Under the pieces are notes generated by a model. That model saw only the letters and a list, made by a program, of their open reading frames with translations, ran no database searches and was not told the origin of the DNA. A stretch of DNA of 64,000 bases. Origin: Eunapius fragilis (lineage: Eukaryota; Porifera; Demospongiae; Spongillida; Spongillidae). Position 1 is the stretch's first letter, and each line of letters starts with the position of its first letter. Below are positions 22,440 to 33,968 of the stretch, in pieces. The stretch spans positions 11,540,988-11,604,987 of the forward strand of contig OY811974.1 in the NCBI GenBank assembly GCA_963681505.1, written 5' to 3'. Made by a program: the position numbers and the translations under genes.

Positions 22440-23253
22440 ATTAACTAACCCCGTTGCTATGTAAATCTTTTCGGGATGGGGGGGGGGGGGGGGGGGGGGA
22501 GGCAAATAAAATTAAACTGGCCAGACACGCAATTAGTCTGGGTCCATTGTACAATGATGAGTGTGGTGAACTGCGCGCATTGCATTGAAGCCATAATGCT
22601 ATGATAGTCTCCAACGAATAGTGGCCAGCTGTTAAACGGCTGGTATTCATTCATTTCCCTTGCACAAAATGAGTAAGGCCAGTTAGTGTACTAGTTAAGA
22701 AAGCAAACTTCTTCGCAACGTTCAAAATGAGGCTACTGCACGTCCGGAGTACCAGATAATCAGATTTTGAAGTAGTGGTAATTAATGCAAAACTGATTGC
22801 GATTTATTGGGCGAGAATAGGAGAACACAAACGAGGCACCCCACCCCTCCCCACCCCTTTCATCGTCAAGTGTATGCAATCAGCTTACTTTTGAGCTTGC
22901 TTTACTTGCCCAGCATGCACAGCCATCAGAACGGTGGAAATTCCAGGTCATGTGATTTTAGCCGCACGTGACCAACAACAAATTAATGTGGGTCATAATT
23001 GCTTCAGCCTATGGGTCCATTAGAATAAAAATAAAAATACAGCGTGCTACAGAACGATATTTGAACACCACCTTGGAACTTGCATGTACTGTACATGCAC
23101 TGTCATCATCTGATCTCGTAAATTGAACAGTACGTGGTAGTCTATTACGATCTTGTCATGTGTTACAAGTTACAATCGCTCCACCTGCATACGTTGCTGT
23201 TGCTCCCTTTTTTGTTAGTGTTACTTATTTATTTGATCCAACGTTTATCCCTT
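22440..23253 (+). repeat. Dispersed 0.8-kb repeat, copy 1
   Basis: Matches 26,400-27,562 in order: CCGTTGCTATG, CTGGCCAGACACGCAATTAG, GAACTGCGCGCATTG, ATAGTCTCCAACGAATAG, AGCTTACTTTTGAGCTTGCT, CGATCTTGTCATGTGTTACA, CACCTGCATACGTT. It contains a G22 tract (22,478-22,499). There is no coding capacity beyond a short stretch at 23,145 that resembles the LINE at 52.4 kb. Compared with copy 2 it lacks the inverted-repeat insertion. Confidence 0.75.
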
Positions 23254-23716
23254 CGCCGTTCGAAAATATCTGGCATTACCCAGCAGGATCCACCACTGGT
23301 ACGCTCCATCGTTTCCATTTGTGTCATTTACCAGACGATCAGACGATGGCTTTGGTCTCGTACCCAGTCCTATTTATGTCTATCATTGCGCACTTGCTCA
23401 TAACAAATAAATTGGCGTGTGTTGTAACACTATCAGTGAATGATAAAGGTTTTATGCCTTAGCTTGAAACATAATGTGATTTACATAGCCATATTCAGTG
23501 TGAGAAGGGATGCCACGTATTTCCTATACTAAAGTCTCCAGCATGCATCTCTGATGTTAGAGATTATACTGGCGAGCATAGTAGCATCAGATGGTGGGAG
23601 ATCATTAGAAGGAAAATCTGTTAGAGTGAACTGCAACTGATCTAATGGAGCCAGAGTGAATTTAAGACTGAAAACCTTCTTCATCTCATGATGGCCACTT
23701 CGAGATCAGGTTCCAG

Positions 23717-24248
23717 TTAGAAATCAGCATTAATGCCGAGACCACCACTAACAAACACTTTCTCTATTCTATTCATAGTTGATATATCAACATCATCATC
23801 AGATCGCATATGCTGCCTTATCTCAAGACTTGGAATCCGCCGCACAAAGGTTTCATATCCCTTGCACCACTTCAGCCCATAGTTCCAAGTACCTTCAATA
23901 TCTGTGCTTGAGTTGTGCAATCGATGAATGATATACCTGGGCTATCATCATCTTCATCGTCTTCGACGGAAGATTGAGCATTGACTCATTAAGATTGACT
24001 CTAGCTGCTGCACTTATTGGCAGAGCAACCTTCTTCGGTCTACCCCGTCTGCGATCGATGCATCTACAGCACTTGGTACAATGAGTTCCTAAATCCCATT
24101 TGTCGCAAACTGACTTTCTATGTTTTTCGTCACACGCAAGCCGCGGCATGCATATAATGCACCTATCATTGTTACGTGAGACACCCCCCCACTGGGGCGA
24201 GGTCGGGATTAGGTGGGGATATGACGCGTGAATATCACTGGGCCACAT
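23717..24248 (-). pseudogene. Broken Cys-rich, basic protein gene, probably transposon-associated
   Basis: Minus-strand frames read RCIICMPRLAC, KSVCDKWDLGTHCTKCCRC, RRRGRPKK, then (after a frame change) SVEDDEDDDSPGISFIDC, and finally KWCKGYETFVRRIPSLEIRQ. A zinc-binding cluster is followed by an AT-hook-like RGRPKK, which would bind DNA. At least two frame changes break it. The pattern reminds me of DNA-binding proteins carried by sponge and cnidarian DNA transposons, but I cannot name the family. Confidence 0.45.
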
Positions 24249-24339
24249 ATTTGACGTAGTCCGGCATTTGAAGTTTCAACAAGTGACAGATTTTGTTTTA
24301 CAGGAAATGGACGTCGAGCGAAGACATTTGACCGGTTAT

Positions 24340-25361
24340 TATTCATAGTCCTATATTTAGCGGCCCGTTTGTAGCATATACTATGTTCGTGTGCTAAATA
24401 TAGGACTATGACATTTTCACTTACTATTACAGACCCTTGTTTCCTTGCTTTTTACACCACCATTGCCTTCAAATCCTATATCCCACCAACTTTCTCATTG
24501 AGAAGGTTTTTTAATTACTTGTTTCATTCATTTTTTTTTCATGCACATTATTCCGATGCGTATTTGATATAGTTGATGATCGTAATTGATCCGTAATGTT
24601 CAGCCACCAATGTCATATTGTAAACCAAGCTTAGTAAGAGTAGGTAGCTACAATTACATACCTTTGATTAACTTTATTGGTAGTACTCTTTCGATGGCCT
24701 CGTTTGTTTTTGCAGGGTACTAGTGCGCTTAGCCTTCCCGTACCGCACTCTCTTCGCAAGCGAGCAGTTCAGGACTCTCCCAATAACGTTGCCTTTTAGC
24801 GGACAGTTTCTCTTCTTGATACCGCTCACGTTCAGCGGACCGTTTCTATTTTTGGGTCTGACGTCTTACAAGTTATCTAATTATGCGTTTACATGTACCG
24901 TATAGACGATTGTTTACCAAAACATAACATCGGCTATTTTATATGTAAGTGGCTGGAAACTATTCTGAAACTATTGGCGAAATTTTCATACGTGATTTTC
25001 TAACACAACCACCGATATGTCATGTAGCCTCGAGGCGTTTTGACCATAGAAGCGAGAATGCCAACGAATTCTGAAGCCATTGGTGTGATTTTCATTTCTT
25101 AAAAGTGTTCCTATCCCGAGTTATGCGTGGTCAAGAAGAAGAATACGTGAGACTGGGTACGAGTCTGGAAAATAGTTTTGTTCTCTACAACCATGCGGTT
25201 TTGTGACATCAAAAAAACACGAAACTGCTTGTTGTTGCCTTCTTGTACGATGACGACAACAAGGTAAGTCATCCGCTCGTCAGGAGTCTTGTTAGAAGCG
25301 GGTCGCGTTTTTTTAAATGACTTCATAATCCTAAATGAGAGTTTACTAACGTAACTCTCGA
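24340..25361 (-). mobile_element. Foldback rolling-circle-like element, copy at 24.3 kb, foldback arm truncated
   Basis: Read on the minus strand it begins TCGAGAGTTACG with hairpin partner GTAAACTCTC, preceded by A. The body at 24,540-24,930 is homologous to 35,350-35,776 and reads KRSAERERYQEEK and KRQRYWESPE. Only the inner part of the far foldback arm remains (24,346-24,530), so the copy is truncated at its CTTG end. A roughly 105-bp segment near 24,950-25,090 seems locally duplicated. The hairpin-side frame (KKTRPASNKTPDERMTYLVV, then FMSQNRMVVENK-like text) is open for 85 codons. Confidence 0.7.
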
Positions 25362-25576
25362 TACGCACTTGTACCAGCAGTTTTTACCAGGGCAGCCTCA
25401 AGGTTTTCAATTATATCTCAAGGTTTCAAGGGAAGTGGTCTGATTCTTAAGGATTTCTAAAGCCGACCGTAAATACCATCGTATAGACACGAAATGCACG
25501 CAGCGCATGCATGGGTTATGGTCCGGTCTAACTATTATAAATACAGTATAAACCGGATTTATGGCGGAGAAACATA

Positions 25577-26290
25577 ATGTGTCAAAGATCCAATTCAGAA
25601 GCAAGCGATTTTGACAGGGAAGAAGAAAGCCAGCCGGTTCCATCAAAAAAGAGGGCCAAAAAGTCAATTACAAGAGTAAATTTTCAAACGAGTGACAAAG
25701 ACCTGGTCGTTCATCGTTGTGGTGCCTATAGCTTTTCATGCACTGTATGCTCTAGGAGAGTGTCCTGTCAGTACCAGGGAGTGCGTGATGAGAAAGAACA
25801 CATTAGTTCTAAAATTCATCAAACATTAGCAAAGGAAGCATTGTCGCAGCCTAAGCTTTCATTCCCATCTGTTGATCCACTTACACTGAAGGTAAGAGGC
25901 AATAACTGATGTAACTAGTGCTAATGACCTTATCCTAAGGTTACTCGAGCGGAAGTAAAGATTGCAAACGTTTTAGTTCAGCATAACATACCATTCTCCA
26001 ATGCAGATGATCTGAGACTGTTATTGTGCAATATTTTCACAGACGGCCAAATTGCAAAAGCATATGCAAGTGGCAGGATAAAAGCCACTTGCATACTAAA
26101 TAATGCAATTCCTCCATAATTCACAGTAAGTATTCAGTGCAATAATTATTGCACTGTGTGTTAAATGTACAGTTGCTTTACTTGTGAAAGCAATGAAAGA
26201 GTTTATTGATTGATGGGTCTAATGGCACTGCCATTGAGAAAATAAATCCACATCTACTATCAGAATATATTATGGCAACCAAAGGCAAGT
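25577..26290 (+). pseudogene. hAT-like transposon protein gene, two good exons then decayed
   Basis: Exon 1 (25,577-25,891) encodes a basic N-terminus (KKRAKKSITR) and a zinc-finger-like segment, FSCTVCSRRVSC followed by H..(5)H in HISSKIH. A 48-nt intron (GTAAGA..CTAAG) joins exon 2 (25,940-26,119), which reads VTRAEVKIANVLVQHNIPFS, LLCNIFTDGQIAKAYASGR. After a stop, further family sequence appears out of frame at about 26,195-26,270 (DGSNGTAIEKINPH). This order is familiar from hAT-like transposase relatives; the catalytic region is absent. The 105-residue exon 1 frame is undamaged, so a truncated product is possible. Confidence 0.6.
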
Positions 26291-26399
26291 AGTAATCCTG
26301 CTTCTAGATATATGTCAGAACATGCAAACTGCCTCAGTTTTGGTATTTGCCTAAACCCAAAACCCAGGTGATATAGCTACCTGTGGCAGCTTCCCTGTC

Positions 26400-27562
26400 C
26401 CTCACGATTAGTTACTAGCCCGTTGCTATGAAAATCATTTCTGGGGGGCCCAAATAAACTAAACTGGCCAGACACGCAATTAGTCTGGGTCGTTGTACAA
26501 TGAGTGAGGTGAACTGCGCGCATTGTATCGATATCAATAACCATGAACTCATTTGAGCTCAGCGAAATATGAAACCATAATGCTATGATAGTCTCCAACG
26601 AATAGTCGCCAGCTGTTATCGGCTGATATTCATTTCATTTCACAAAATGAATACGCCCAGTTCACCGGACTGACCATATTTCAGTCGGGTACCCAGACTA
26701 GTGTGACTGTACTAGCTAAGACAACAAATTTCTTCGCAACGTACAAACGAGGCTACGTCCGGAGTAGAAAATATTCAGATCTTGAAGTAGTGGTAATTAA
26801 TGCAAAACTGATTGCGATTTATTTTGATTTTGTGGGCGAGAATAGGAGAACACAACGGGGCATCCCACTCCCCCCTCTCCCTCCCTCTCACCACCTTTTC
26901 ATGGTCAGATGTATACAATAAGCTTACTTTTGAGCTTGCTTTACTTGTCCAGCATGCACAGCCATCAGAAAGGTGGAAACTCCAGGTCGCGTGAATTTTG
27001 CAGCACGTAACCAACAACAAATTAATGTGCTCCAGCCTATGGGTCAATGAGAGCGTGCAACAGAACAATTTTTGAGGGAACTTAGTCAATTGCATGTACA
27101 TGCACAGTCTTTCTCTGATCTCGTAAATTGACGAGCGGGGGAAGATGTGGAAATAATATTAATGGTACGTGGTGGTCTACATGTATTACGATCTTGTCAT
27201 GTGTTACAAGATATAGAGAGGTTGCAATGTCATCCCGGGAAGAGCGGCGGCCATGTGTTTTGGTGTCTCCAGTTCTGTTACAGAATGTTTCCTGCAACAG
27301 ATTATTTACAACCTGTAACAGAACTCGGAACACCAAAAACCATGGCCGCGGGATGACACTGCAACCTCTCTTATACAGGTTGTAAATAATCTGTTGCAGA
27401 TTGGAAAAATTCTATAACAGAACTGGAGACACCAAAACACATGGCCGCCGCTCTTCCCGGGATGACACTGCAGCCTCTCTATAGTCGTTTCACCTGCATA
27501 CGTTAATGTTGCTCCCTTTTTTTTGTTAGCGTTACAATTTGATCCAACCATCAATGCCCTTA
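26400..27562 (+). repeat. Dispersed 0.8-kb repeat, copy 2, carrying an inserted inverted repeat
   Basis: Collinear with 22,440-23,253 except for an extra 0.27 kb at 27,212-27,483. The flanks GTGTTACAAG and CACCTGCATACGTT are shared, so the uninterrupted copy serves as an empty site. Confidence 0.75.
27212..27483. mobile_element. TA-inserted inverted-repeat element with a smaller relative nested inside
   Basis: The arms read TAGAGAGGTTGCAATGTCAT at the left and the complement of GATGACACTGCAGCCTCTCT at the right, and continue for about 100 bp through GGCGGCCATGTGTTTTGGTG. Between them lies a third, inverted arm-like piece (about 27,317-27,378, ending CTGCAACCTCTCTTATA). The uninterrupted repeat at 23.17 kb supports insertion at a TA. 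Non-coding. Confidence 0.65.
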
Positions 27563-27612
27563 GATAGGTACTTTGATATTTTTTTGAAATTGGGATTTAA
27601 GCCGCATATTAT

Positions 27613-28470
27613 AAAGTAAATAAAAACATTCTCTACGAGAAAGTTGGTGGGATATAGGATTTGATTATGACATTGGTGGTGTAAAAAGCAAGGAAACAAG
27701 GTCTTATCAGAAGGGAAAATGTCATAGTCCTATATTTAGCACATTTCTAGGACATGTGTTGTTTGTGTGCTAAATATAGGACTATGACATTTTCCCTTCT
27801 GATAAGACCTTGTTTCCTTGCTTTTTACACCACCAATGTCATAATCAAATCCTATATCCCACCAACTTTCTCGTAGAGAATGTTTTTATTTACTTGTTTT
27901 CTTTATTTTTTTTCATACCCATTTAATTATACAAGACATTAGTCTCTTACCCAGACCGTCTATGACGTAAGCGATTATCGCTGTAAACAGTATAATCACT
28001 ACGTCCATACGTATGGACGTAGTGTTTACAGCGATAATCGCTTACGTCATAGACGGTCTGGGTACGAGACTAACAAGACATAGGAGGCTGATAGTCGATT
28101 GTTTATCAAAGTATTATAAAAGCGAGTCCTCCAGCCGATTCTGAAGCTATTGGTGAAATTTTCATCGCTTAGAAGTGTTCCTGTCCTGAGTTATGCGTGG
28201 GCATGAAGAAGGAGAAGAAGAAGAAGACGACCCGCCCCTTGTTCCGAGACTGGGTACGAGGACGGGCAGTACACTCTTGTTCTCAACAACCACGCGGTTC
28301 AGCGACATGAAACAAAAACGAAACTACTCATTTTTGACTTCTAGATCGATTGCTAAAACAAGCTACACGACCCGATCGTCGGGAGTGTTGTTACAGACGG
28401 GTCGCGTTTTTTTAATGACATTCATAGTCGGGGTCAAATCCTATATGGAAGTTTCTAACGAAACTTCCGA
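27613..28470 (-). mobile_element. Foldback rolling-circle-like element, copy at 27.6 kb, with a MITE inside
   Basis: Minus-strand start TCGGAAGTTTCGTTAG with hairpin GGAAGTTTC and GAAACTTCC, preceded by A; the far end is a foldback (27,613-27,897) with arms TCTACGAGAAAG and its complement. The terminal CTTG is mutated to CTTT here. The hairpin-side frame reads KKTRPVCNNTPDDRVV, then after a stop MSLNRVVVENKSVLPVLVPS, clearly the same protein module as in the 25, 33.7 and 38.4 kb copies. A TA-flanked hairpin MITE occupies 27,942-28,070. Confidence 0.75.
27942..28070. mobile_element. Hairpin MITE with GTCTC ends flanked by TA, nested in the 27.6-kb element
   Basis: GTCTCTTACCCAGACCGTCT pairs with AGACGGTCTGGGTACGAGAC and the pairing runs nearly to the centre (CATACGTATG). 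TA on both sides. Same family as 33,081-33,187 and 45,127-45,215; a lone end also appears at about 31,120-31,137. Confidence 0.75.
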
Positions 28471-28979
28471 TATCGTTGGAAAGAGCAAAAAATCTACATC
28501 CCAAAGATACCTTATATTCATGGTGATGCGTTTCGTTGCGAGCACCACGCCATTCGAAAGATCACAAATGAAATGATCTCGAATGTACGTGAATTGATAG
28601 GGTACGCAAAACAAAAACTGTCCCGGTTGAGTTTATAATCAGTATACAGATATAAATAAGTGTGCAGCCTTAACCAATACATAGTCTTGCTGATATTATA
28701 CATAGGGATGCATTGGATTTCGCTTCAATAAGTAACTAACACTTACCATTGGTCATGATAAGAAGAAAGGTTATTCTGCAAATAGTACACATATAACTAT
28801 ATGTACTGAGTGATTAGAAGTATGGTACTAACTGATATAAATATAACTGCTAGTACAATTTTTAATGCAAAGCTGACATAAGAAATCAAAAACACCACAC
28901 TATGTACAATACACGTACAAATAGATTCATGTATTCAGTTCACTTATCCCCATCTTCTTCAACTTCCAATAGGTTACAA

Positions 28980-29700
28980 TGACTTTAGGAATTTTGGCAT
29001 TGTAAAAGGTTTCACACAAACTACATGCCCATTATCAGAGTACATTCTTCTACCAAAGATGTAAATGTAGACACCATATATCTGACAAAACATTTAACAT
29101 TGTAGTTAGGTAGGAAATAATCTTCTTTCTCTACAAATTTTTTTCCCAATACTTCTCCTAAATGTATCCTTATTCTTCTGATTCTTAACTTTTTGTCCAG
29201 CATACCTTACCTGTGTTTTGCAAAAATTTTACCAAATTATCTTGCTGTTCATCCTGTGGGTGAAACAACACAATCATAGCAGTGTTTTAATGATCTTACT
29301 TTTAACTTTGCTATATAGAAATCCCACTTTCGTGTGGGCCAACTTAATCATTGCACTTTTAAGATACTGTATGGTTTAGCATTTTAACACTAGCAAGTAC
29401 TCAACCTGATTTGATGTACATGTGTAATCAAATTCCTTTTTATTTATTTAGAAAAAGCACTTTTCTTACCTCATATATAGTGTAGCTAGATCTAAGGTTT
29501 ATTGGTATGGATTGGGAAGTGTCAGTTAGGCTAGTGTGCAGAGCATTGACCGATGAAAGTGGATCGTTGAATGTATTTGTTTGGGATTCATTTAAAGGCA
29601 ATTCAAAATGCAGTAAGCCATTTCTTATATCAGGAGCTAGAAGGGATCCATGCTCACTCACATCCTTTTACATATATTCATTAATGAGCCTCTTGAGATC
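28980..29700 (-). CDS. Possible exons of an unrecognised gene
   Basis: A minus-strand open stretch ending at about 29,470 (LLAPDIRNGLLHFELPLNES, then SSYTIYE) stops at a GTAAGA donor. A 43-nt piece at about 29,214-29,256 has a CACCCACAG acceptor, reads DEQQDNLVKFLQNT, and ends at a GTAAGG donor. Further 3' text (EKEDYFLPNYNVKCF) is open but not clearly joined. No domain is recognised and the first exon was not found, so this may be a gene fragment. Confidence 0.3.
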
Positions 29701-30828
29701 AATAACTATCTTCATTCTAAATAGCAACAAAGCATTGGTTGCGCAGATGCGCATCAGTAATTACTCATGCATCTAATTAAATATGAATATTTGGCTTGAA
29801 AAGAACACTGCGTGGGCATCATCGAATTGCAATGTTACAACGACAGAAATAGAAAAATTAGTTTAATCTTCAACGTAATGTCATTAACAACTTAGTTGAT
29901 TAATGAATGGGGTGTGCAATAAATGGGGTAGTCACAAAAAATTTTATTGTATGAAATGGCTATGTGCTTAAGCTTTGTAGACAAAGAATCTAATTAAATC
30001 TAATTAGTTAAAATATAAAGATACATTTACATAAGCTTGTGTGTTCTTTTTTCATGCAGACCAACACAAAACGCCTGGGTAGTTAAAGCACCCTTTGGGC
30101 ATCATCCAAACGTCCTCATACTTTGTAGTATGACGATTCAATACCTGATTTAAATAACAATATACATCCCGTGATAGTTGGCTCACAATTAGAGTCAAGA
30201 TTCATTCCCGAAGTTATACTACGAATTCAATGCGTCAAAACAAATATAGATCCGGAACCAGTTCGAAATTAGGCAATGGTGTTGCATTCTACAACTAATT
30301 GGCTAACTAAGTCAAGCTGTGTAGTCGGACTAGCCGTGCAGAGAATCGAACAAGTTTCGTCGCTTGTTAAGACCTTTTTCAAACTTTACGAAATACGGGT
30401 CCAGTTTTCGACGTAGTTTTAGATCATCGATTTACGGACCCACTTACGCGATTTGTCAAAGTACCTACCTTAGAGGGCTTACAATAACTACGATCGATGC
30501 ACTTTTACCCCTTCGCCGGTCGAAAATACCTGCATGGCTGTAGCGCATTAGCGCAACGACTTCCCCGTCCTAGTAGGAAGTCTGCCGAAAACATCCTGCA
30601 CTTTTACGAAGCATTTTATCTCCGACCATTGTTCAGAAGAAACACTTTCGTACCCTAGCATAGGCGGCCCCAGCGCTTACCGAAGGGAGGAGCCAACCCC
30701 ACGAAGGGCGCGAAAGGGGGAGGGGTATTATCGATTTTGCAATCTTAGTCATTTGTTAATCGCTATTTGTACGCTCAGATGTGTGTTAGTAGCTATTTTA
30801 CACACAGTAAAAATTACTTATAGGGGTT

Positions 30829-30875
30829 GGGGGGGGGGGGGGGGCATAACCAGGGGGGGGGGGGGGGGGGGGGGG
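30829..30875. repeat. Two poly-G tracts (G16 and G23)
   Basis: Uninterrupted runs at 30,829-30,844 and 30,853-30,875 separated by CATAACCA. Able to form G-quadruplex structures; also prone to length error in sequencing. Confidence 0.9.
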
Positions 30876-31299
30876 CTGCCTATGCCTAGTCCGTGTCAAT
30901 GGCTACTACTGTTCTCCAGCGCCATATTGTATTATCGAGCGCGTGACTTCCACGGATGAATTCTATCAAATTGCAAATCACCACGTGGCTGCAATTTGAT
31001 TGGGACGTTCAATTTCCAACGCCGTAACCGCCCATAGGCCACGAATTTGATAGCATTGTCTCCAGACCCTCTTTCCGAGTAGCGGTGCAGTTTTGTAATC
31101 CATCTGCAGCTGAGGTTAGAGGGTCTGGGTACGAGACTCCCCAAAATAAAAAGGGGAAACATTCTACAGGAAGGAATACGGACACAATTACACACCATAG
31201 GCAGCATCAAGGGCTACCGGCACTTCCTAACAATACTAAAAAGAATTAACCTCAAACCTATACAAAACATCACAATGGTACTTCCTATAGTCCATAGGC

Positions 31300-31680
31300 C
31301 CCCAGGTGCATGAAGTCACTGGGAATCTATACAATTCCTCACAAGCGGTGACGTCACAGACGTGTCGACGGCAACTAGCGTACCCATATATCTTTAACGG
31401 ACGAGTGTAGCTTTTGTCATGCCGGCATGCATGGGTGAGCTTATTTCCTGCCTCCACCTTAACATTTAGGTGGGCCCTATGACATGTCTCAGCACAGGTC
31501 CGGTGTCTCGCAGTGTGTTGTGATGGGTTACTACATCTAGCTCCACCGCGCTTGCAGGTGAGTGCATGATGGCCAAGGGGATCAAGCACTCTCCCAGGAC
31601 AAGTCATGCAGAGGGACAAAATGAGCCACATGCATGCATGTGGTGTGTCTAGGCCCATGAACTGGAGATGAATTAAGGCC
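31300..31680 (-). pseudogene. LINE-like reverse-transcriptase relic (knuckle region)
   Basis: Minus-strand text RVLDPLGHHALTCKRGG, CAETCHRAHLNVKVEAGN matches the relics at 8.4 and 43.5 kb. It is immediately upstream of CAP gene 1, as the 43.0-43.7 kb relic is upstream of CAP gene 2. Frames change within it and it is truncated near a G24 tract. Confidence 0.65.
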
Positions 31681-31724
31681 TAGCCCCTCAGAGGAGATGA
31701 CAGACACCCAAGATGCAGCAGGGA

Positions 31725-31748
31725 GGGGGGGGGGGGGGGGGGGGGGGG
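31725..31748 (+). repeat. Poly-G tract (G24)
   Basis: Uninterrupted run about 250 bp before CAP gene 1; absent at the matching place near CAP gene 2, so it arose or expanded after the duplication. Confidence 0.9.
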
Positions 31749-32005
31749 AGCAGACATGCAGAGTTTATCTACAGGAGAAGACTTCTTGAACTAAGATGTG
31801 TACCATGCATGTATGTATTTTTTCGTAAGTTGAATTATAGTTGCATCTATACCCGGGGTTAAAACGCACGTAACCTTTATATATTTTACACATGCTCGAC
31901 AAAGTTATGATAACAGCTTTAACTGTTTCCTTTGCTTTATATCATGATGAATGGTACACATGAATTCAGCGCAGAGTCGTCAGTTCACACCTTGCGACTC
32001 AGTGG

Positions 32006-32011
32006 TATAAA
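32006..32011 (+). promoter_or_regulatory. TATA box of CAP gene 1
   Basis: TATAAA lies 44 bp before the chosen ATG at 32,050. The block around it (CACCTTGCGACTCAGT) is conserved at the second CAP gene. An ATG at 32,011 overlaps the TATA box and would be upstream of transcription start, which argues against it. Confidence 0.6.
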
Positions 32012-32049
32012 TGGAACGTACCGAACACGTACCTGCACTTCAGAGCATC

Positions 32050-33308
32050 ATGAGTTGGCTTAATGGATTGATGTCCGTCCTACTTGCTGCGGCAATTACA
32101 CGGGGAACTTACGGTCAGTCTGGCCTGACGGAAGAACAAAAGCAACAGTTTGTCGATGCTCACAACAGCCTTCGTGGTAACGTTGATCCAACAGCGACCA
32201 ACATGGAAACTATGGTACTTATACAGTCCGGCATGAATGTGAATGCATGCTTGCATGTACTTTACTCTTGCGTCGCAGACATGGAACGATGAGCTCGCGA
32301 CCATCGCTCAGGACTATGCTAATAGATGCATTTGGGGCCACAACCCAAGCCGCAATTCAGAATCGTTCTTATACGTTGGGGAGAACATTTATGTTACAAC
32401 CGGCACTGTATCCGATTACCGCTCTGTTGTTCAGTCTTGGTATGACGAAGTCGCTGATTATCAATATTCATCCAACAGCTGCGATCCAGGGAAGACCTGT
32501 GGACACTACACACAGGTGAGCAGAGGGGCTTGCTGGGCAACCCGCTGTACCGAGTGGGAGGTATACGTGCGTACGCGTACCGAAGTGTACAAATAATTCT
32601 GCATGCATCTGTACTGTGTTATGTGAGCACGAGATGTAACAATTCTTTTGTGTGGGTGCATTTTCAAAAAATCAAATATGGCGCGCGCGGGTACGCGCGT
32701 GCCAACACGTACGTACAATTGAGCTGCCACACTACAGGTAGTCTGGGCAACGAGCAGCAGTTTAGGGTGCGGAGTGAACAGATGTCGTACGTTAACAGGT
32801 CTTCCGTCCTACAAAAATGCTCTACTGGTGGTATGTGACTACGGACCAGGGTAAGTTATATACATGTATAGACCTTATGTACCAAACCATGCGATGAACG
32901 GTATTCCTTCATGATCAGTACTGTGTATTGTATGAGGAATACCGTTTATTCAAATCAGCGTTTCATCAATTAGCATTTAATTACTACTGTTATATGTTAC
33001 TGCTTTAAAGTCGGTCGACCCTCTTCCAAGCCTTTAAAACCTACATGCAAAACTGAATTTGTTTATACGCAGGGACGTTAGTCTCGTACTCGGACCCAGA
33101 TTCCCAAAAGCTGCGGGTGGATTACATCACCATTACGGCACGTAGCGGTGATGCAATCTGTTGGGAATCTGGGTCTGGGTACGAAACTATAGAGAGCTAT
33201 TTATGATCTAGGTATTCGTAATGTGGGAGTGTTGTCAGAGAAATCATTTTGTTCGCTTTCAGAGGGAACTACGATAGAGAGAAACCATACGCCTCTCTCG
33301 CAGAGTAG
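32050..33308 (+). CDS. Secreted CAP (SCP/PR-1) domain protein 1
   Basis: Four exons: 32,050-32,214, 32,279-32,515, 32,738-32,850, 33,263-33,308, totalling 186 codons plus stop; intron 1 is only 64 nt. Residues 1-22 (MSWLNGLMSVLLAAAITRGT) are a signal peptide. The CAP signatures follow: FVDAHNSLR, WNDELATIAQDYANRCIWGH, VGENIY, CGHYTQ joined across an intron to VVWATSSSLGCGVNRC, and VVCDYGPG joined to GNYDREKPYAS. The His-Glu cavity residues (WGHN, GENIY, GHYTQ) are present. CAP proteins are extracellular and bind lipids or act in defence and signalling. I chose ATG 32,050 because the paralogue's leader is in frame only from the matching ATG. No extra C-terminal domain is present. Confidence 0.9.
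33081..33187. mobile_element. Hairpin MITE with GTCTC ends flanked by TA, in intron 3 of CAP gene 1
   Basis: GTCTCGTACTCGGACCCAGA pairs with TCTGGGTCTGGGTACGAAAC. TA flanks both ends. The orthologous hairpin at 45,127-45,215 in CAP gene 2 shows that it was present before the duplication. Confidence 0.75.
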
Positions 33309-33968
33309 AGAAGAAGGCCAAGCGATGCCATGTAATAGCACTTATTCGACATGTACAGTACCCAGTTGTATACGCGCCACATGTTCATGTATTTCATATG
33401 ATGGATATGTGCAAGCAGCGAGCGGGCAACCGCCCACTCTAAATTCTTCCACGGAATCACGGCCGCAGGACGTTTCCAATCAGTATATATGGACTGTTAT
33501 AGCAGTTATGGGTTCTAACCTGCATGCATGCATGGAACCAGGATGGTATTCGAGAAGTAGACATATGTATCACGTCATATGAATTAGTAAAGCTTAGTCA
33601 TTATAATACTGATGTAGTCAATATCGGAAGTTTCGCTAGGAACTTCTATATAGGATTTGACCCCGGCTATGAACTCATTAAAAATACTCGACCCGTCTCT
33701 GACAAGACTCCCGACGATCGGATCGTTTAGTTTATTATAGCAATCGAACTAGAAGTCAAAAATGAGTAGTTTCGTCTTTGTTGTATGTCATAGAACCGCG
33801 CGGTTGTAGAGAACAAAAGGGTAGGCCTATACTGCCCGTCTTCGTACCCAGTCTGGGAACATGGTCCCTCCTCCTTTCCTTCTTGGCAACGCATAATTAG
33901 GGATAGGAACACTTAAACAATGAATATTTCACCAATAGCTTCAAAATAGGCTGGAAGAGCCGCTTTCA

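Noticed and set aside
23134-23253. LINE fragment suggested by YYDLVMCYK at 23.14 kb
   Set aside because: Only about 28 bases resemble the 52.4-kb LINE; too short to call.
24717-24905. Plus-strand 60-codon frame (FRTLPITLPFSGQFLF) as a small gene
   Set aside because: It is antisense to the KRSAERERYQEEK-type frame of the mobile element body, which is shared with the 35.5-kb copy.
28193-28576. 127-codon plus-strand frame at 28.2 kb as a host gene
   Set aside because: It is the antisense reading of the mobile element module; the shared protein-like frame across copies is on the other strand.
32011-32049. Upstream ATG giving a 13-residue N-terminal extension of CAP protein 1
   Set aside because: It overlaps the TATA box, and the corresponding ATG in CAP gene 2 is out of frame with the conserved leader.
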